Origin: JAUILH01 sp965230535
Lineage (GTDB): Bacteria; Bacteroidota; Bacteroidia; Flavobacteriales_D; JAUILH01
Assembly: GCA_965230535.1 (NCBI GenBank)
Contig: OZ246010.1
Location: 1,674,001 to 1,738,000, forward strand
Direction: 5' to 3'
Length of the DNA stretch: 64,000 nt
A program made the position numbers and the translations under genes. Shown piece by piece: positions 1 to 7,502 of this stretch (the first letter of the stretch is position 1; each line of letters starts with the position of its first letter). Below the pieces are notes generated by a model. The model searched no databases, was not told the DNA's origin, and saw nothing but the letters and a program-made list of their open reading frames with translations.

Positions 1-651
1 ACTTCTTTTTAAACTCTTTCCAATTCTTGAAATGATCAAAGCACTCAAAGGCAGTAAAATCAGGGAGAAAAGTGTGAACTTGGCAGAGATAAAAAACAAG
101 GTTGACAAGGTCATCACAATCGCCAAAGGTTCTCTGAAAAGGAGTTCCAAAGTCCCCATAATAGACACCTCCACTTCCTGCACATCACTCATGGCTCTGG
201 CCATCAAATCTCCTTTGCGCTCTTCAGACAAGAATCCAAGTTCCAGATTTACCATTTTCTTGTGAATATTGTTTCTCAAATCCCGAACCACACCATTTCG
301 AATTTCTGCCAGGTAGAACATGGCCATGTACCTGAATATATTTTTCAGCAAAAAACAAATCAAAATGGCTACACATATGTACGCCAAAGCCTGGACTTTA
401 CCATTGGTTTGCAAAAACTCATACATCTCGTAGTTATACTTAGTTTCCCAATAAACCTTAAATGACATGCCATCGTGAGGTGCCTGAGGCACTTCCCCAT
501 CTCCCTCAATAAAAATGAGTTTCAGAAAGGGAATGAATAACAGTAAAGACAGTAAATTGAATAGTACAAACAGGATATTATTGAGTATCACCAATATCCT
601 TTCTTTGCTGTACTTATTCGTATAGCGCAGTATTTTTAAGAAATCACGCAT
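1..651 (-). CDS. ABC exporter, MsbA-like, N-terminal part (3' end outside window)
   Basis: The 217 visible residues begin MRDFLKILRYTNKYSKERI. They hold the start of a type IV ABC exporter membrane domain: a hydrophobic helix at about 20-48, a second at about 88-108 (AYICVAILICFLLKNIF) and a third pair near 180-210. Between them lies the segment around LSEERKGDLMARAMSDVQEVE, which matches the conserved intracellular stretch of MsbA/multidrug half-transporters. The ATPase domain must lie beyond base 1. Family members flip lipids or export drugs using ATP; the substrate cannot be read here. The ATG at 651 sits 4 nt after a TAnnTTTG box, so the start is well supported and the transcript is probably leaderless. 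The gene is divergent from rbfA. Confidence 0.85.
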   Translation of the reverse strand, partial: MRDFLKILRYTNKYSKERILVILNNILFVLFNLLSLLLFIPFLKLIFIEGDGEVPQAPHDGMSFKVYWETKYNYEMYEFLQTNGKVQALAYICVAILICFLLKNIFRYMAMFYLAEIRNGVVRDLRNNIHKKMVNLELGFLSEERKGDLMARAMSDVQEVEVSIMGTLELLFREPLAIVMTLSTLFFISAKFTLFSLILLPLSALIISRIGKSLKRS

Positions 652-655
652 CCCG

Positions 656-663
656 CAAATATA
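656..663 (-). promoter_or_regulatory. Bacteroidota -7 box (TATATTTG) for the ABC exporter
   Basis: CAAATATA on the plus strand reads TATATTTG on the minus strand, an exact TAnnTTTG match. Only 4 nt (CGGG) separate it from the ATG at 651, so transcription should begin at or next to the start codon. No TTG element was found at the usual distance upstream. Confidence 0.55.
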
Positions 664-691
664 GGATATAATGCTTGGCAGGTAAAAAGAT

Positions 692-699
692 TATCTTTG
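692..699 (+). promoter_or_regulatory. Bacteroidota -7 box (TATCTTTG) for rbfA
   Basis: TATCTTTG is an exact TAnnTTTG match ending 4 nt before the rbfA ATG at 704. A TTG lies at 675-677, a spacing of 14, which is shorter than usual. The position implies a leaderless mRNA, mirroring the divergent gene on the other strand. Confidence 0.6.
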
Positions 700-703
700 C
701 AAG

Positions 704-1042
704 ATGGCGAGTATACGACAAGAAAAAGTAGCGAATCTGATCAAACAGGAATTGAGTGTGATTTTTCAACGCGAATCCAGAACCTTATGTAATGGTGCAA
801 TGGTAAGTGTTACCGTGGTTCGAATGAGTCCGGATTTAAGCTTTGCCAAGGTGTATTTGAGTGTTTTTGGTCATCCAAAGCCAGGTGAAGTTTTTGAAAA
901 CATCAAGGCTCAGGCAGGGATGGTAAGACGCGATTTAGGAAAAACCATTTCGCAGCAAGTCAGAAAAGTTCCGGAATTGGCATTTTTTCTCGACGATACG
1001 CAAGACTACGCTGAAACCATTGATAAACTTCTAAAGAAATAA
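704..1042 (+). CDS. rbfA: Ribosome-binding factor A
   Basis: This 112-aa protein matches RbfA in length and layout: N-terminal IRQEKVANLIKQELSVIF, then the KH-like core with VTVVRMSPDLSFAKVYLSVFG, and C-terminal RKVPELAFFLDDTQDYAETIDKLL. RbfA binds the 30S subunit during late 16S rRNA maturation and cold adaptation. The VPEL.F..DD signature near residues 88-97 is characteristic. The next gene begins one base after its stop, so rbfA and the permease are very probably co-transcribed, an arrangement I recall from other Bacteroidota. The start at 704 agrees with the -7 box at 692-699. Confidence 0.93.
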   Translation: MASIRQEKVANLIKQELSVIFQRESRTLCNGAMVSVTVVRMSPDLSFAKVYLSVFGHPKPGEVFENIKAQAGMVRRDLGKTISQQVRKVPELAFFLDDTQDYAETIDKLLKK

Positions 1043-1043
1043 C

Positions 1044-2267
1044 TTGAACCTTCCTTTCCGAATAGCGAAAAGGTATGTGTTCAGTAAGAAAACACATAAT
1101 GTCATTAACCTGATTTCGGGCATTTCCGTATTCGGAATTGCTGTGAGTACAATGGCCATGGTAATTGTCCTTTCAGGATTTAACGGCATTGAAGATTTTG
1201 TAGAGAACAGGTACTCCCGACTGGATTCCGACATTAAGATTACTAAGAAGTTAGGGAAGAAAACCAAGATAGAATCTCTGAAAAAAGATGAATTATTGGC
1301 GCTCGATGAGGTAAAAGATGCCTCTTATTTCATTGAAGAGACGGCCATCTTAAAATCGTCGAAAGAGAATTGGGTTCTAGCCGAAATGAAGGGTGTTGAA
1401 GGCTCGTTTCTTGGCATGTCTAAGATCGAAGATTATTTGCACGATGGAGAACTTTTGCTGGAGATCGATACCCTGCCCCAAACAATTATGGGAATTGGAT
1501 TGGCCGGTCAGTTGCGAACGTATGTTTCTTCTGTTCGACCTCAATCTATCAAGGTTCTTGGGGTTAGAGGGAATGAAAAACTGAGTAGAAGTAAACAATC
1601 TGCACTGACGGAGAAGTTGATCTATTTATCGGGTGTATTTAAGTCGAAGAACCCAAAGTATGATGACAAGTTCTTTCTGACTAATCTGGATTTTGCTTCA
1701 GAAATTTTGGGATATGATGGAGATGTAACGGGTATAGAATTGGACCTGGAAGCTTCTGTTGACAGTGATAAGATCAAAGAAAAACTCTCTGCCATTTTAG
1801 GAGACGATTTCAAAATTCAGAACAGATTCGATCAAAATGAATTGCTGTTTAGCACACATAAAACAGAAAAATGGATGACCTTTCTCATTCTGTGTTTCAT
1901 TTTTCTGCTGGCCACCTTTAACATGATTGCCTCACTTACTATGTTGGTGCTCGATAAAAAGAAAGACATTTCTACCCTGCATGCCCTTGGCGCCAATTAT
2001 ACCATGATTAGAAAGATCTTTATTACTGAGGGTTTATTAATCAATTTCCTTGGCGCAAGTGTTGGGATCGGGCTCGGTTTAATCTTCACATACGGACAAC
2101 TTCAATTTGGCTGGGTTGGTATGGGCGAGCAGGCAGAACTGAGCAGTTTCCCCGTAAAAATTGTTTGGCTTGATTTGCTTTGGATTTTTGGAACCGTACT
2201 ATTCGTTGGTGTCATTACCACCTATATTCCTGTTAGATACTTGCTTAGAAAGCCAGTTAAACATTAA
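1044..2267 (+). CDS. FtsX-like / LolC-LolE-type ABC permease
   Basis: This 407-aa protein starts at a TTG one base after the rbfA stop. It has a cytoplasmic N-terminus (NLPFRIAKRYVFSKKTHNVINLISGISVFGIAVSTMA), a first membrane helix at about 20-45, a large periplasmic domain at about 50-270, then three helices at about 278-305, 328-352 and 378-400. This is the MacB/FtsX four-helix topology of permeases that extract lipoproteins (LolCE) or act on the cell wall. The segment VLDKKKDISTLHALGANYTMIRKIFITEGLLI is the typical coupling loop. The partner ATPase is not in the window. The last bases overlap the stop of the convergent dusB (TTAA at 2264-2267). Confidence 0.85.
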   Translation: MNLPFRIAKRYVFSKKTHNVINLISGISVFGIAVSTMAMVIVLSGFNGIEDFVENRYSRLDSDIKITKKLGKKTKIESLKKDELLALDEVKDASYFIEETAILKSSKENWVLAEMKGVEGSFLGMSKIEDYLHDGELLLEIDTLPQTIMGIGLAGQLRTYVSSVRPQSIKVLGVRGNEKLSRSKQSALTEKLIYLSGVFKSKNPKYDDKFFLTNLDFASEILGYDGDVTGIELDLEASVDSDKIKEKLSAILGDDFKIQNRFDQNELLFSTHKTEKWMTFLILCFIFLLATFNMIASLTMLVLDKKKDISTLHALGANYTMIRKIFITEGLLINFLGASVGIGLGLIFTYGQLQFGWVGMGEQAELSSFPVKIVWLDLLWIFGTVLFVGVITTYIPVRYLLRKPVKH

Positions 2268-3250
2268 AACTCAACCTGAAACTTCTCGGGAATTTCATCC
2301 AGTGCGTCTCTCACTTCTTCAAGATCCATTGAGGTCACCAACTTTAATCTGTAGTCTTTAAAATGCGGGATGCCTTTGAAGTAATTGGTATAATGTCTTT
2401 TCATTTCTACCAGTCCAAGGCGTTCTCCTTTCCATTTCACCGACATTTCAAGGTGATCTTTCGCTGCGGCAGCACGTTCATGGATGTCTGGTTTGGCCAT
2501 GTGCTCTCCTGTCTTCACAAAATGCTTAATCTCTCTGAAGATCCAAGGATACCCAATGCTTGCACGACCAATCATGATGCCATCCACGCCATATTTATTC
2601 TTGTACTCAACAGCTCGTTCCGGCGAATCCACGTCTCCATTACCAAATACCGGAATATGAATTCTGGGATTGTTCTTCACTTCAGAAATCAATGTCCAGT
2701 CGGCTTGTCCCTTATACATTTGTTTTCGTGTTCTTCCGTGAATTGAAATTGCTTTTATGCCAACATCCTGAAGTCGCTCTGCCACTTCCACAATGTACTT
2801 GGTATCATCATCCCATCCCAATCTGGTTTTTACTGTGACAGGCAAATCTGTTGCATTCACCACCTCTTTCGTCATAGAAACCATCTTTGGAATGTCCTGA
2901 AGAATGCCTGCACCAGCTCCTTTACCAGCTACTTTCTTCACAGGACAACCGTAGTTGATGTCTATAATGTCTGGATTCACTCTTGCAGTAACTTTAGTCG
3001 CTTCAATCATAGAATCTATATTGCTACCGAAAATCTGGATTCCTACAGGTCGCTCGTACTCGAAAATATCGAGTTTTTGAACACTCTTGGCAGCATCTCT
3101 GATCAAACCTTCGGAGGAGATGAATTCTGTGTACATCAAATCGGCCCCATACTTCTTACACAATGCACGGAAAGGCGGATCCGATACATCTTCCATAGGA
3201 GCGAGTAATAGTGGGAAATCCCCGAGTTCTATATTTGCTATCTTTGTCAC
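2264..3250 (-). CDS. dusB: tRNA-dihydrouridine synthase B
   Basis: This 328-aa flavoenzyme reduces uridine to dihydrouridine in the D-loop of tRNAs. Near the start is LLLAPMEDVSDPPFRALCKKYGAD; in the middle are the FMN-barrel motifs INYGCPVKKVAGKGAGA, carrying the catalytic Cys, and TVKTRLGWDD, ISIHGRTRKQMYKG; then FGNGDV and GIMIGRASIGYPWIF. I chose the GTG at 3250 (VTKIANIELGDF) because this aligns with the usual N-terminus and because a TAnnTTTG box lies 6 nt upstream. A longer open frame reaches 3373 but runs through that promoter and over the divergent gene. It overlaps the permease by 4 bp, tail to tail. Confidence 0.92.
   Translation of the reverse strand: MTKIANIELGDFPLLLAPMEDVSDPPFRALCKKYGADLMYTEFISSEGLIRDAAKSVQKLDIFEYERPVGIQIFGSNIDSMIEATKVTARVNPDIIDINYGCPVKKVAGKGAGAGILQDIPKMVSMTKEVVNATDLPVTVKTRLGWDDDTKYIVEVAERLQDVGIKAISIHGRTRKQMYKGQADWTLISEVKNNPRIHIPVFGNGDVDSPERAVEYKNKYGVDGIMIGRASIGYPWIFREIKHFVKTGEHMAKPDIHERAAAAKDHLEMSVKWKGERLGLVEMKRHYTNYFKGIPHFKDYRLKLVTSMDLEEVRDALDEIPEKFQVEF
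3239..3246 (+). promoter_or_regulatory. -7 box (TATCTTTG) for the CPBP protease gene
   Basis: TATCTTTG is an exact TAnnTTTG match 26 nt before the ATG at 3273. A second match, TATATTTG, lies just upstream at about 3226-3233. Both sit inside the first codons of the divergent dusB. Confidence 0.4.
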
Positions 3251-3256
3251 CGACTG

Positions 3257-3264
3257 CAAAAGTA
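3257..3264 (-). promoter_or_regulatory. -7 box (TACTTTTG) for dusB
   Basis: CAAAAGTA on the plus strand reads TACTTTTG on the minus strand, an exact TAnnTTTG match. It ends 6 nt before the GTG start of dusB at 3250, so the message is probably leaderless. Confidence 0.5.
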
Positions 3265-3272
3265 GTAAGAAT

Positions 3273-4262
3273 ATGAAGAAACCCATTTTTGATGAGCTAA
3301 GTCCCGGATATAAACTCTTATTTCTTTTTAGCTTTTGCCTGATTGGGATCATCATTTTTGGCACTTTAAGCATTCAATTGGCCTCTATGATTTTTGATGT
3401 AGATCTGGCCAACCAAGAATTATCGAAGGTGAGTCCGGCCAAGTTTGCAGATTACCGACATGCCCACCAACTATCCACCGCATTAAATCAAATGGGCGTT
3501 TTTGCTTTGGCAGCTTTGTCATTTTTTCAACTGACCGAGCGAAAGAGCATTCGATTCTCCAGAGCTCATGTCAAGATCAAACCTTATCTGGGCCCCGTTT
3601 TCCTTGTACTGGGGTTTTCGGCCATTTTCGCGTCTTTTGCACTCAACACTTTGAATCTGGAAATCATTGAGGCTTTAGGACTTCAGGCTGAAGCAGCTAG
3701 TGCAAATAAGAACTATCACACCATTCAGAGCATCATTATGTCTGGTGGAGAAATGAGCCTGGTCATTAACATTCTCGTCATTGGAATTCTTCCGGGGATT
3801 TGTGAAGAGTTATTTTACAGAGCCGGCGTTTTGCAATATTTACTTCAACTTACCAATTCAAAGACCTTACATCAGGATGGATATGGTCCTTTGGACGAAG
3901 AAAACAGCATAGATCAGGAAATAGTAGAGGAAGAAAATCCACGTTACGAAAAAACCTGGTTGGCTATTATTGTCAGCGCCTTGATGTTTGCCATTATGCA
4001 CATGGAGTGGGATGGGTTTTTAACGCGTTTTGCGATGGGCGTTCTGCTTGGATGGGTATTCGTTGGCACAGGCTCTTTAATTGCCAGTATGATTGTACAT
4101 GCAGCCTACAACACCTGCGGTGTAATTCTACTTTATATAGAACAAAACGGAACCTTGCCTGAGTGGATAAACAAAACGCCCGCTATTGGCATTGCAATAA
4201 CGGGCGTGATAATCTTTATTCTAAGAAAACAATTCGCTTACTCTCGCTTATCTGAAGAGTAA
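3273..4262 (+). CDS. CPBP-family intramembrane metalloprotease (CAAX protease-like)
   Basis: This 329-aa multipass membrane protein carries the three CPBP/Abi motifs: EELFYRAGVLQYL (EExxxR) near residue 185, MFAIMHMEWDGFLTRF (FxxxH-like) near 245, and MIVHAAYN near 275. In the family these glutamates and histidines bind the metal. About seven hydrophobic segments are visible. A charged cytoplasmic insert rich in Asp and Glu (DEENSIDQEIVEEENPRYE) lies between motifs 1 and 2. The ATG at 3273 (MKKPIFDELSPGYK) was chosen because the longer frame from 3087 runs antisense through dusB. The substrate is unknown. The 3' end overlaps the convergent exbD by 25 bp. Confidence 0.85.
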   Translation: MKKPIFDELSPGYKLLFLFSFCLIGIIIFGTLSIQLASMIFDVDLANQELSKVSPAKFADYRHAHQLSTALNQMGVFALAALSFFQLTERKSIRFSRAHVKIKPYLGPVFLVLGFSAIFASFALNTLNLEIIEALGLQAEAASANKNYHTIQSIIMSGGEMSLVINILVIGILPGICEELFYRAGVLQYLLQLTNSKTLHQDGYGPLDEENSIDQEIVEEENPRYEKTWLAIIVSALMFAIMHMEWDGFLTRFAMGVLLGWVFVGTGSLIASMIVHAAYNTCGVILLYIEQNGTLPEWINKTPAIGIAITGVIIFILRKQFAYSRLSEE

Positions 4263-4690
4263 AGGATGGTTTGGATTTCTGCATCCTGAAGTGCTTTTCT
4301 CACTTTGGCTACAATCCTCACATCTACATTGTCTTTATCGATCTTAAGTGTATAGATAGGTTCCTTTCCTTTAGCTTTTTTAGACACAGCCTCTCTGTTG
4401 GCAATGATCTCGTCTCTAAAGGCAGTTAACTTATCGTAAACCTGACCATTCATTTCATATCTGATGTTACCCTTATCGTCGGTACCAACATACAAATACG
4501 CGATGGTATTTCTATCTTCTATTTTATCATAGAATTTAGTGGTAGGCTTAGTATACAATACTTTCGCTGGGTTCTCTTTTACAACAGTAACTGTCATGAA
4601 AAAGAATAAAAGCATGAATACGATATCTGGCAATGAAGCCGTCGATATCCCTGGTGTTCCTCTTTTCTTCTTCTTACTAAATTTAGACAT
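4238..4690 (-). CDS. exbD: ExbD/TolR-type biopolymer transport protein (short paralogue)
   Basis: This 150-aa protein is the last gene of the ExbB-type operon. A short cytoplasmic basic N-terminus (MSKFSKKKKRGTPGISTASL) precedes one membrane helix, PDIVFMLLFFFMTVTVV, at about 20-37. The Asp in the helix (PDIVF) is the proton-carrying residue conserved in ExbD/TolR/MotB. The periplasmic part ends in a typical ExbD beta-alpha fold (LKIDKDNVDVRIVAKVRKALQDAEIQTILYSS). ExbD pairs with ExbB to pass proton-motive force to TonB-dependent receptors or cell-envelope motors. It follows the longer ExbD after a 10-nt gap and overlaps the CPBP gene end to end. Confidence 0.87.
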   Translation of the reverse strand: MSKFSKKKKRGTPGISTASLPDIVFMLLFFFMTVTVVKENPAKVLYTKPTTKFYDKIEDRNTIAYLYVGTDDKGNIRYEMNGQVYDKLTAFRDEIIANREAVSKKAKGKEPIYTLKIDKDNVDVRIVAKVRKALQDAEIQTILYSSDKRE

Positions 4691-4700
4691 ACTCTAACTA

Positions 4701-5516
4701 TTATAATTCTACGTCATCGAGTTTAGCTGCCTTATCCTGTAATTTCTTAGTTGGATAAAGAACCTCAACAATTTTCAATCTTTTCTTATCAGCTTCAGTG
4801 GCCTTATCACTCTTGGCAGTTGTTTTAATCTGATCGTAAGTCATATTCCACTGTTGCATACAGAAATCATTCTGAACTTTGGTTCTGGCTGCATAGATCA
4901 TATCTAACACCGACAGGTAGAATCCGTAAGTGGTTTCTTCATCTGTGTTAAACTTGATAGAAGATGCATCTGGCAATTCGTAATACTCACCAACTTCCTT
5001 CAAGACTTCTTCCTTAAACTTCCATTTTTCGATCATGAAGTCGAAGAACTTAGTATCTCCACCATAATTGATCATGGTAGTTCTTTGCTCTTCCCACAAG
5101 TTCACCTGATAATCAATTGAATCTTGTGTTACTCTCCAACGAATAGGGAAATCCTGTTCACCATCACCTTCAATGTCGTTTTCAGCTACAGGTCTCTCGT
5201 TATTCTCGTGAGTTCCGTAAAACTTAACAACGTGGTCATAAATCTGATCAACATCTTCAGGCTCGTACTCTCTATCTTCAATCAACAAACGGTTTTCTCT
5301 GTTTGCCAAAATCATCAAGATATCTCTGTCGTATACCGGAACTTTGATATCAGGTATATCTTCATTCTTCTCCTCTTTCGGTTTTTCAGGCACACTTGCC
5401 TTTACCCCTGATTCAGGAATGTTAATTGTAGTAGTTACAAGGAAGAATACCAGAAGTAGGAAGGCGATATCCGCCATAGATCCAGCATTAATTTCGGGCA
5501 ATTCTCTTCTTCCCAT
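4701..5516 (-). CDS. exbD: ExbD/TolR-type protein with enlarged periplasmic domain
   Basis: This 271-aa protein is almost twice the usual ExbD length. The N-terminus (MGRRELPEINAGSMADIAFLLLVFFLVTTTI) holds the single helix, with the conserved Asp in ADIAFLLLVFF. After it come a KPKEEKNEDIPDIKVPVYD linker and a region resembling the ExbD periplasmic fold (ILMILANRENRLLIEDREYEPEDVDQIY). An extra 130-residue stretch follows, rich in charged and aromatic residues, with no assignment I recognise. Two ExbD paralogues behind one ExbB and a 304-aa membrane protein is a layout I recall from several Bacteroidota. It lies 4 nt after the preceding gene, so translation is probably coupled. Confidence 0.83.
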   Translation of the reverse strand: MGRRELPEINAGSMADIAFLLLVFFLVTTTINIPESGVKASVPEKPKEEKNEDIPDIKVPVYDRDILMILANRENRLLIEDREYEPEDVDQIYDHVVKFYGTHENNERPVAENDIEGDGEQDFPIRWRVTQDSIDYQVNLWEEQRTTMINYGGDTKFFDFMIEKWKFKEEVLKEVGEYYELPDASSIKFNTDEETTYGFYLSVLDMIYAARTKVQNDFCMQQWNMTYDQIKTTAKSDKATEADKKRLKIVEVLYPTKKLQDKAAKLDDVEL

Positions 5517-5520
5517 AATA

Positions 5521-6435
5521 TTAACGTTTAGAGATTAGGTTATAAATACTCCATCCAACAGCCAAAGTAGAAGCAATTGAAATTAGAATGATGGCAGCAA
5601 TGATGCTTCCTCCTGAATCTTTTTCATCTCTAGGTGATACTTCACCACCGAAAGCTTCCATAAAGTCAGGGTTGTCTGATACGTTTGTAAAGAACGAGCT
5701 TTCCATTCCGTAAGACAATGCAATGATCAGCACAAGTGCACCAAACATGATCAAAGGCTTAATGGCTTGTTTTGGTTGCTCAATTAATTTGCTGATTCCA
5801 AATCCAAGCATCAATCCAAAGCAAATCAATACAATCAAAATAGAGAAGCCAACTGAAGATTCAATCACGCCTTCGTTATAATACTTCCCATCTTGTACCA
5901 TTACCATATCACCGCCTTTCAACTCAACTTTAATGATGTCTTTTGGCTGAGGTAAAACTTCTTCTTCCATTGCTTCATAAGCCTGGTCGTTTCCGTTTTC
6001 ATCCTTTCTAATGATGGCATTTGGATCGCTTTCTTTTAACTGCTCAACACCTTCAGGCGTTAACTCAGTAGATTTTAAAAGTACATCTCCCTCAACGATG
6101 ATTTTCTCATCACTTTGAACGGCATAGATTCCAACAACGTCTTCGCCATTGACCTGCATTTTCTCTACTTTACCACCTTCTTTGGTTTCAAAGACTTCAT
6201 ATTTGGTACCACTTGAAGCGATTAAATAGATCAAAGCAAAACCTGTGATAAAGATCACAGCAGTCACAATCTTAAAAGTTAGACTGATGATCTTTTGTCC
6301 CTTTTCAGCATTTTGTTTCCCCAAAAGGTAAACCATTCCCGGAATAACAATCAATGCCAAATAGAAAGCAATTGACGCCATTGGGTCCAGCTGAAAGGTG
6401 AATATCTGTAATATATAATCAAGTATTTCTGACAT
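5521..6435 (-). CDS. Uncharacterised membrane protein of the ExbB/ExbD operon
   Basis: This 304-aa protein has about five predicted membrane helices: two near the N-terminus (ASIAFYLALIVIPGMVYLL and IVTAVIFITGFALIYLIAS), an acidic soluble domain at about 72-195, then VGFSILIVLICFGLMLGFGI, PLIMFGALVLIIALSYGM and IIAAIILISIASTLAVGWSIY. I do not recognise a named family. It sits between the ExbB-like gene and the two exbD genes, in the same direction and tightly spaced, so it is probably an accessory subunit of that proton channel. No catalytic motif is visible. Confidence 0.7.
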   Translation of the reverse strand: MSEILDYILQIFTFQLDPMASIAFYLALIVIPGMVYLLGKQNAEKGQKIISLTFKIVTAVIFITGFALIYLIASSGTKYEVFETKEGGKVEKMQVNGEDVVGIYAVQSDEKIIVEGDVLLKSTELTPEGVEQLKESDPNAIIRKDENGNDQAYEAMEEEVLPQPKDIIKVELKGGDMVMVQDGKYYNEGVIESSVGFSILIVLICFGLMLGFGISKLIEQPKQAIKPLIMFGALVLIIALSYGMESSFFTNVSDNPDFMEAFGGEVSPRDEKDSGGSIIAAIILISIASTLAVGWSIYNLISKR

Positions 6436-6455
6436 AATACTTTAGTTTTTTAGTT

Positions 6456-6471
6456 AATAATCGGGATTATT
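6456..6471 (-). other. Small inverted repeat at the end of the ExbB-like gene
   Basis: AATAAT and ATTATT flank a 4-nt loop. The hairpin overlaps the stop codon of the ExbB-like gene and lies in the gap before the next operon gene. It has no U-run, so it is not a convincing terminator; it could be an mRNA processing or stability element. Confidence 0.25.
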
Positions 6472-7339
6472 ATTTCCCTTCTTTGTGCTTAACCAGCATG
6501 TCTACCAAGCTAATAGAAGCATCTTCCATTTGGTTAACCAAACCATCGATTTTACTCACAATGTAGTTATAGAAGATCTGAAGGATAATCGCAACGATCA
6601 AACCAAATACAGTTGTCAAAAGGGCTACCTTAATACCTTTCGCTACCTGATCTACTTTAATATCTTTCTGCTCAACGATTGTATCGAAGGCGTCAATCAT
6701 ACCGATTACTGTTCCCATGAACCCAAGCATTGGTGCCAAGGCGATGAAAAGAGCGATCCATGGTAAACCTTTCTCTAAAAGTCCCATTTGAACACCACCG
6801 TAAGCGATTACTGATTTCTCAGCTTGTTCAATACCTTCATCGGCTCTGTCTAATCCCTGATAGAAGATAGACGCTACAGGACCTCTTGTGTTTCTACAAA
6901 CTTCTTTAGCGGCTTCAACACCACCTGAAGCTAAAGCAGACTCTACATCTTCCAATAATTTATCAGTATTGGTTGTAGCCATATTCAAGTAAACGATTCT
7001 TTCGATACATAATGCTAAACCAAGAATCAAGGCTAACAATACAATAGCCATAAACAAAGCACCACCCTCGATGAACTTTTGTTTTAAAGTTTGCATCTGG
7101 TTGATTTCTTGCTTTTTCTCTTCTTTAGGTGCGTCTTCACCAGCTTCTTCGGAAGCAGCTCCCTCATTTTCATCGGCCTGAGCCAATAAATCGGATGAAG
7201 GCATGTTGTCAGCCATCACCACGTGTGTCTCAGTTGAACCTTCGGTCGAACTTAATTCAAAGTCATTAACTGTTGAAGCTTGAGCTCCTCCTAAAGTTAA
7301 AAATCCTGCAACTGCAATTGAAGTCAGTATTCTTTTCAT
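6470..7339 (-). CDS. exbB: MotA/TolQ/ExbB proton channel family protein
   Basis: This 289-aa protein is the first gene of the proton-channel operon. A hydrophobic signal-like N-terminus (MKRILTSIAVAGFLTLGGAQA) is followed by an acidic, low-complexity periplasmic stretch (about 22-80, with ASEEAGEDAPKEEKKQ). The ExbB core follows: helix 1 at about 92-115 (GALFMAIVLLALILGLALCI), a cytoplasmic loop with RGPVASIFYQGLDRADEG, and the paired helices LPWIALFIALAPMLGFMGTVIGMI and KVALLTTVFGLIVAIILQIFYN. APMLGFMGTVIGM...F and the ALLTT stretch are the proton-channel signatures. It energises ExbD, and through it TonB-dependent transport or an envelope machine; the partner receptors are not fixed by context. 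Confidence 0.88.
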   Translation of the reverse strand: MKRILTSIAVAGFLTLGGAQASTVNDFELSSTEGSTETHVVMADNMPSSDLLAQADENEGAASEEAGEDAPKEEKKQEINQMQTLKQKFIEGGALFMAIVLLALILGLALCIERIVYLNMATTNTDKLLEDVESALASGGVEAAKEVCRNTRGPVASIFYQGLDRADEGIEQAEKSVIAYGGVQMGLLEKGLPWIALFIALAPMLGFMGTVIGMIDAFDTIVEQKDIKVDQVAKGIKVALLTTVFGLIVAIILQIFYNYIVSKIDGLVNQMEDASISLVDMLVKHKEGK

Positions 7340-7415
7340 GATTGATTAATTGGTTTGCAAACGTTATCTATTTGTTATAAAATTATTTCCTTATGTTAAC
7401 ACCACAGTGTTTAAG

Positions 7416-7502
7416 CGGAGAGAGAGGGATTCGAACCCTCGATACCCTTGCGAGTATACTACCTTTCCAGGGTAGCCTATTCAACCACTCTAGCACCTCT
7501 CC
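7416..7502 (-). tRNA. tRNA-Ser (anticodon GGA)
   Basis: On the minus strand the 87-nt gene folds as a class II tRNA. The acceptor stem is GGAGAGG/TCTCTCC with one G-U pair and discriminator G. The anticodon arm is CTACC-CTGGAAA-GGTAG with anticodon GGA, a long variable arm TATACTCGCAAGGGTAT follows, and the T arm is GAGGG-TTCGAAT-CCCTC. The long variable arm and the G73 discriminator fit serine; GGA reads UCC and UCU. CCA is not encoded. Confidence 0.95.

Noticed and set aside
32..465. Two short plus-strand open frames at the window start
   Set aside because: They are antisense to the ABC exporter, whose minus-strand reading has membrane helices and family motifs.
3087..3272. Longer N-terminus for the CPBP protease
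   Set aside because: The extra 62 codons run antisense through dusB, carry no homology, and include the likely promoter; the ATG at 3273 begins a typical membrane protein.
5124..5538. Plus-strand open frames opposite the long exbD
   Set aside because: They are shadows of the exbD reading frame, lack a start context and have no motif.
7398..7411. AACAC-CACA-GTGTT inverted repeat past the tRNA-Ser 3' end as its terminator
   Set aside because: Only 5 bp with no T-run on the minus strand; too weak to list as a terminator.
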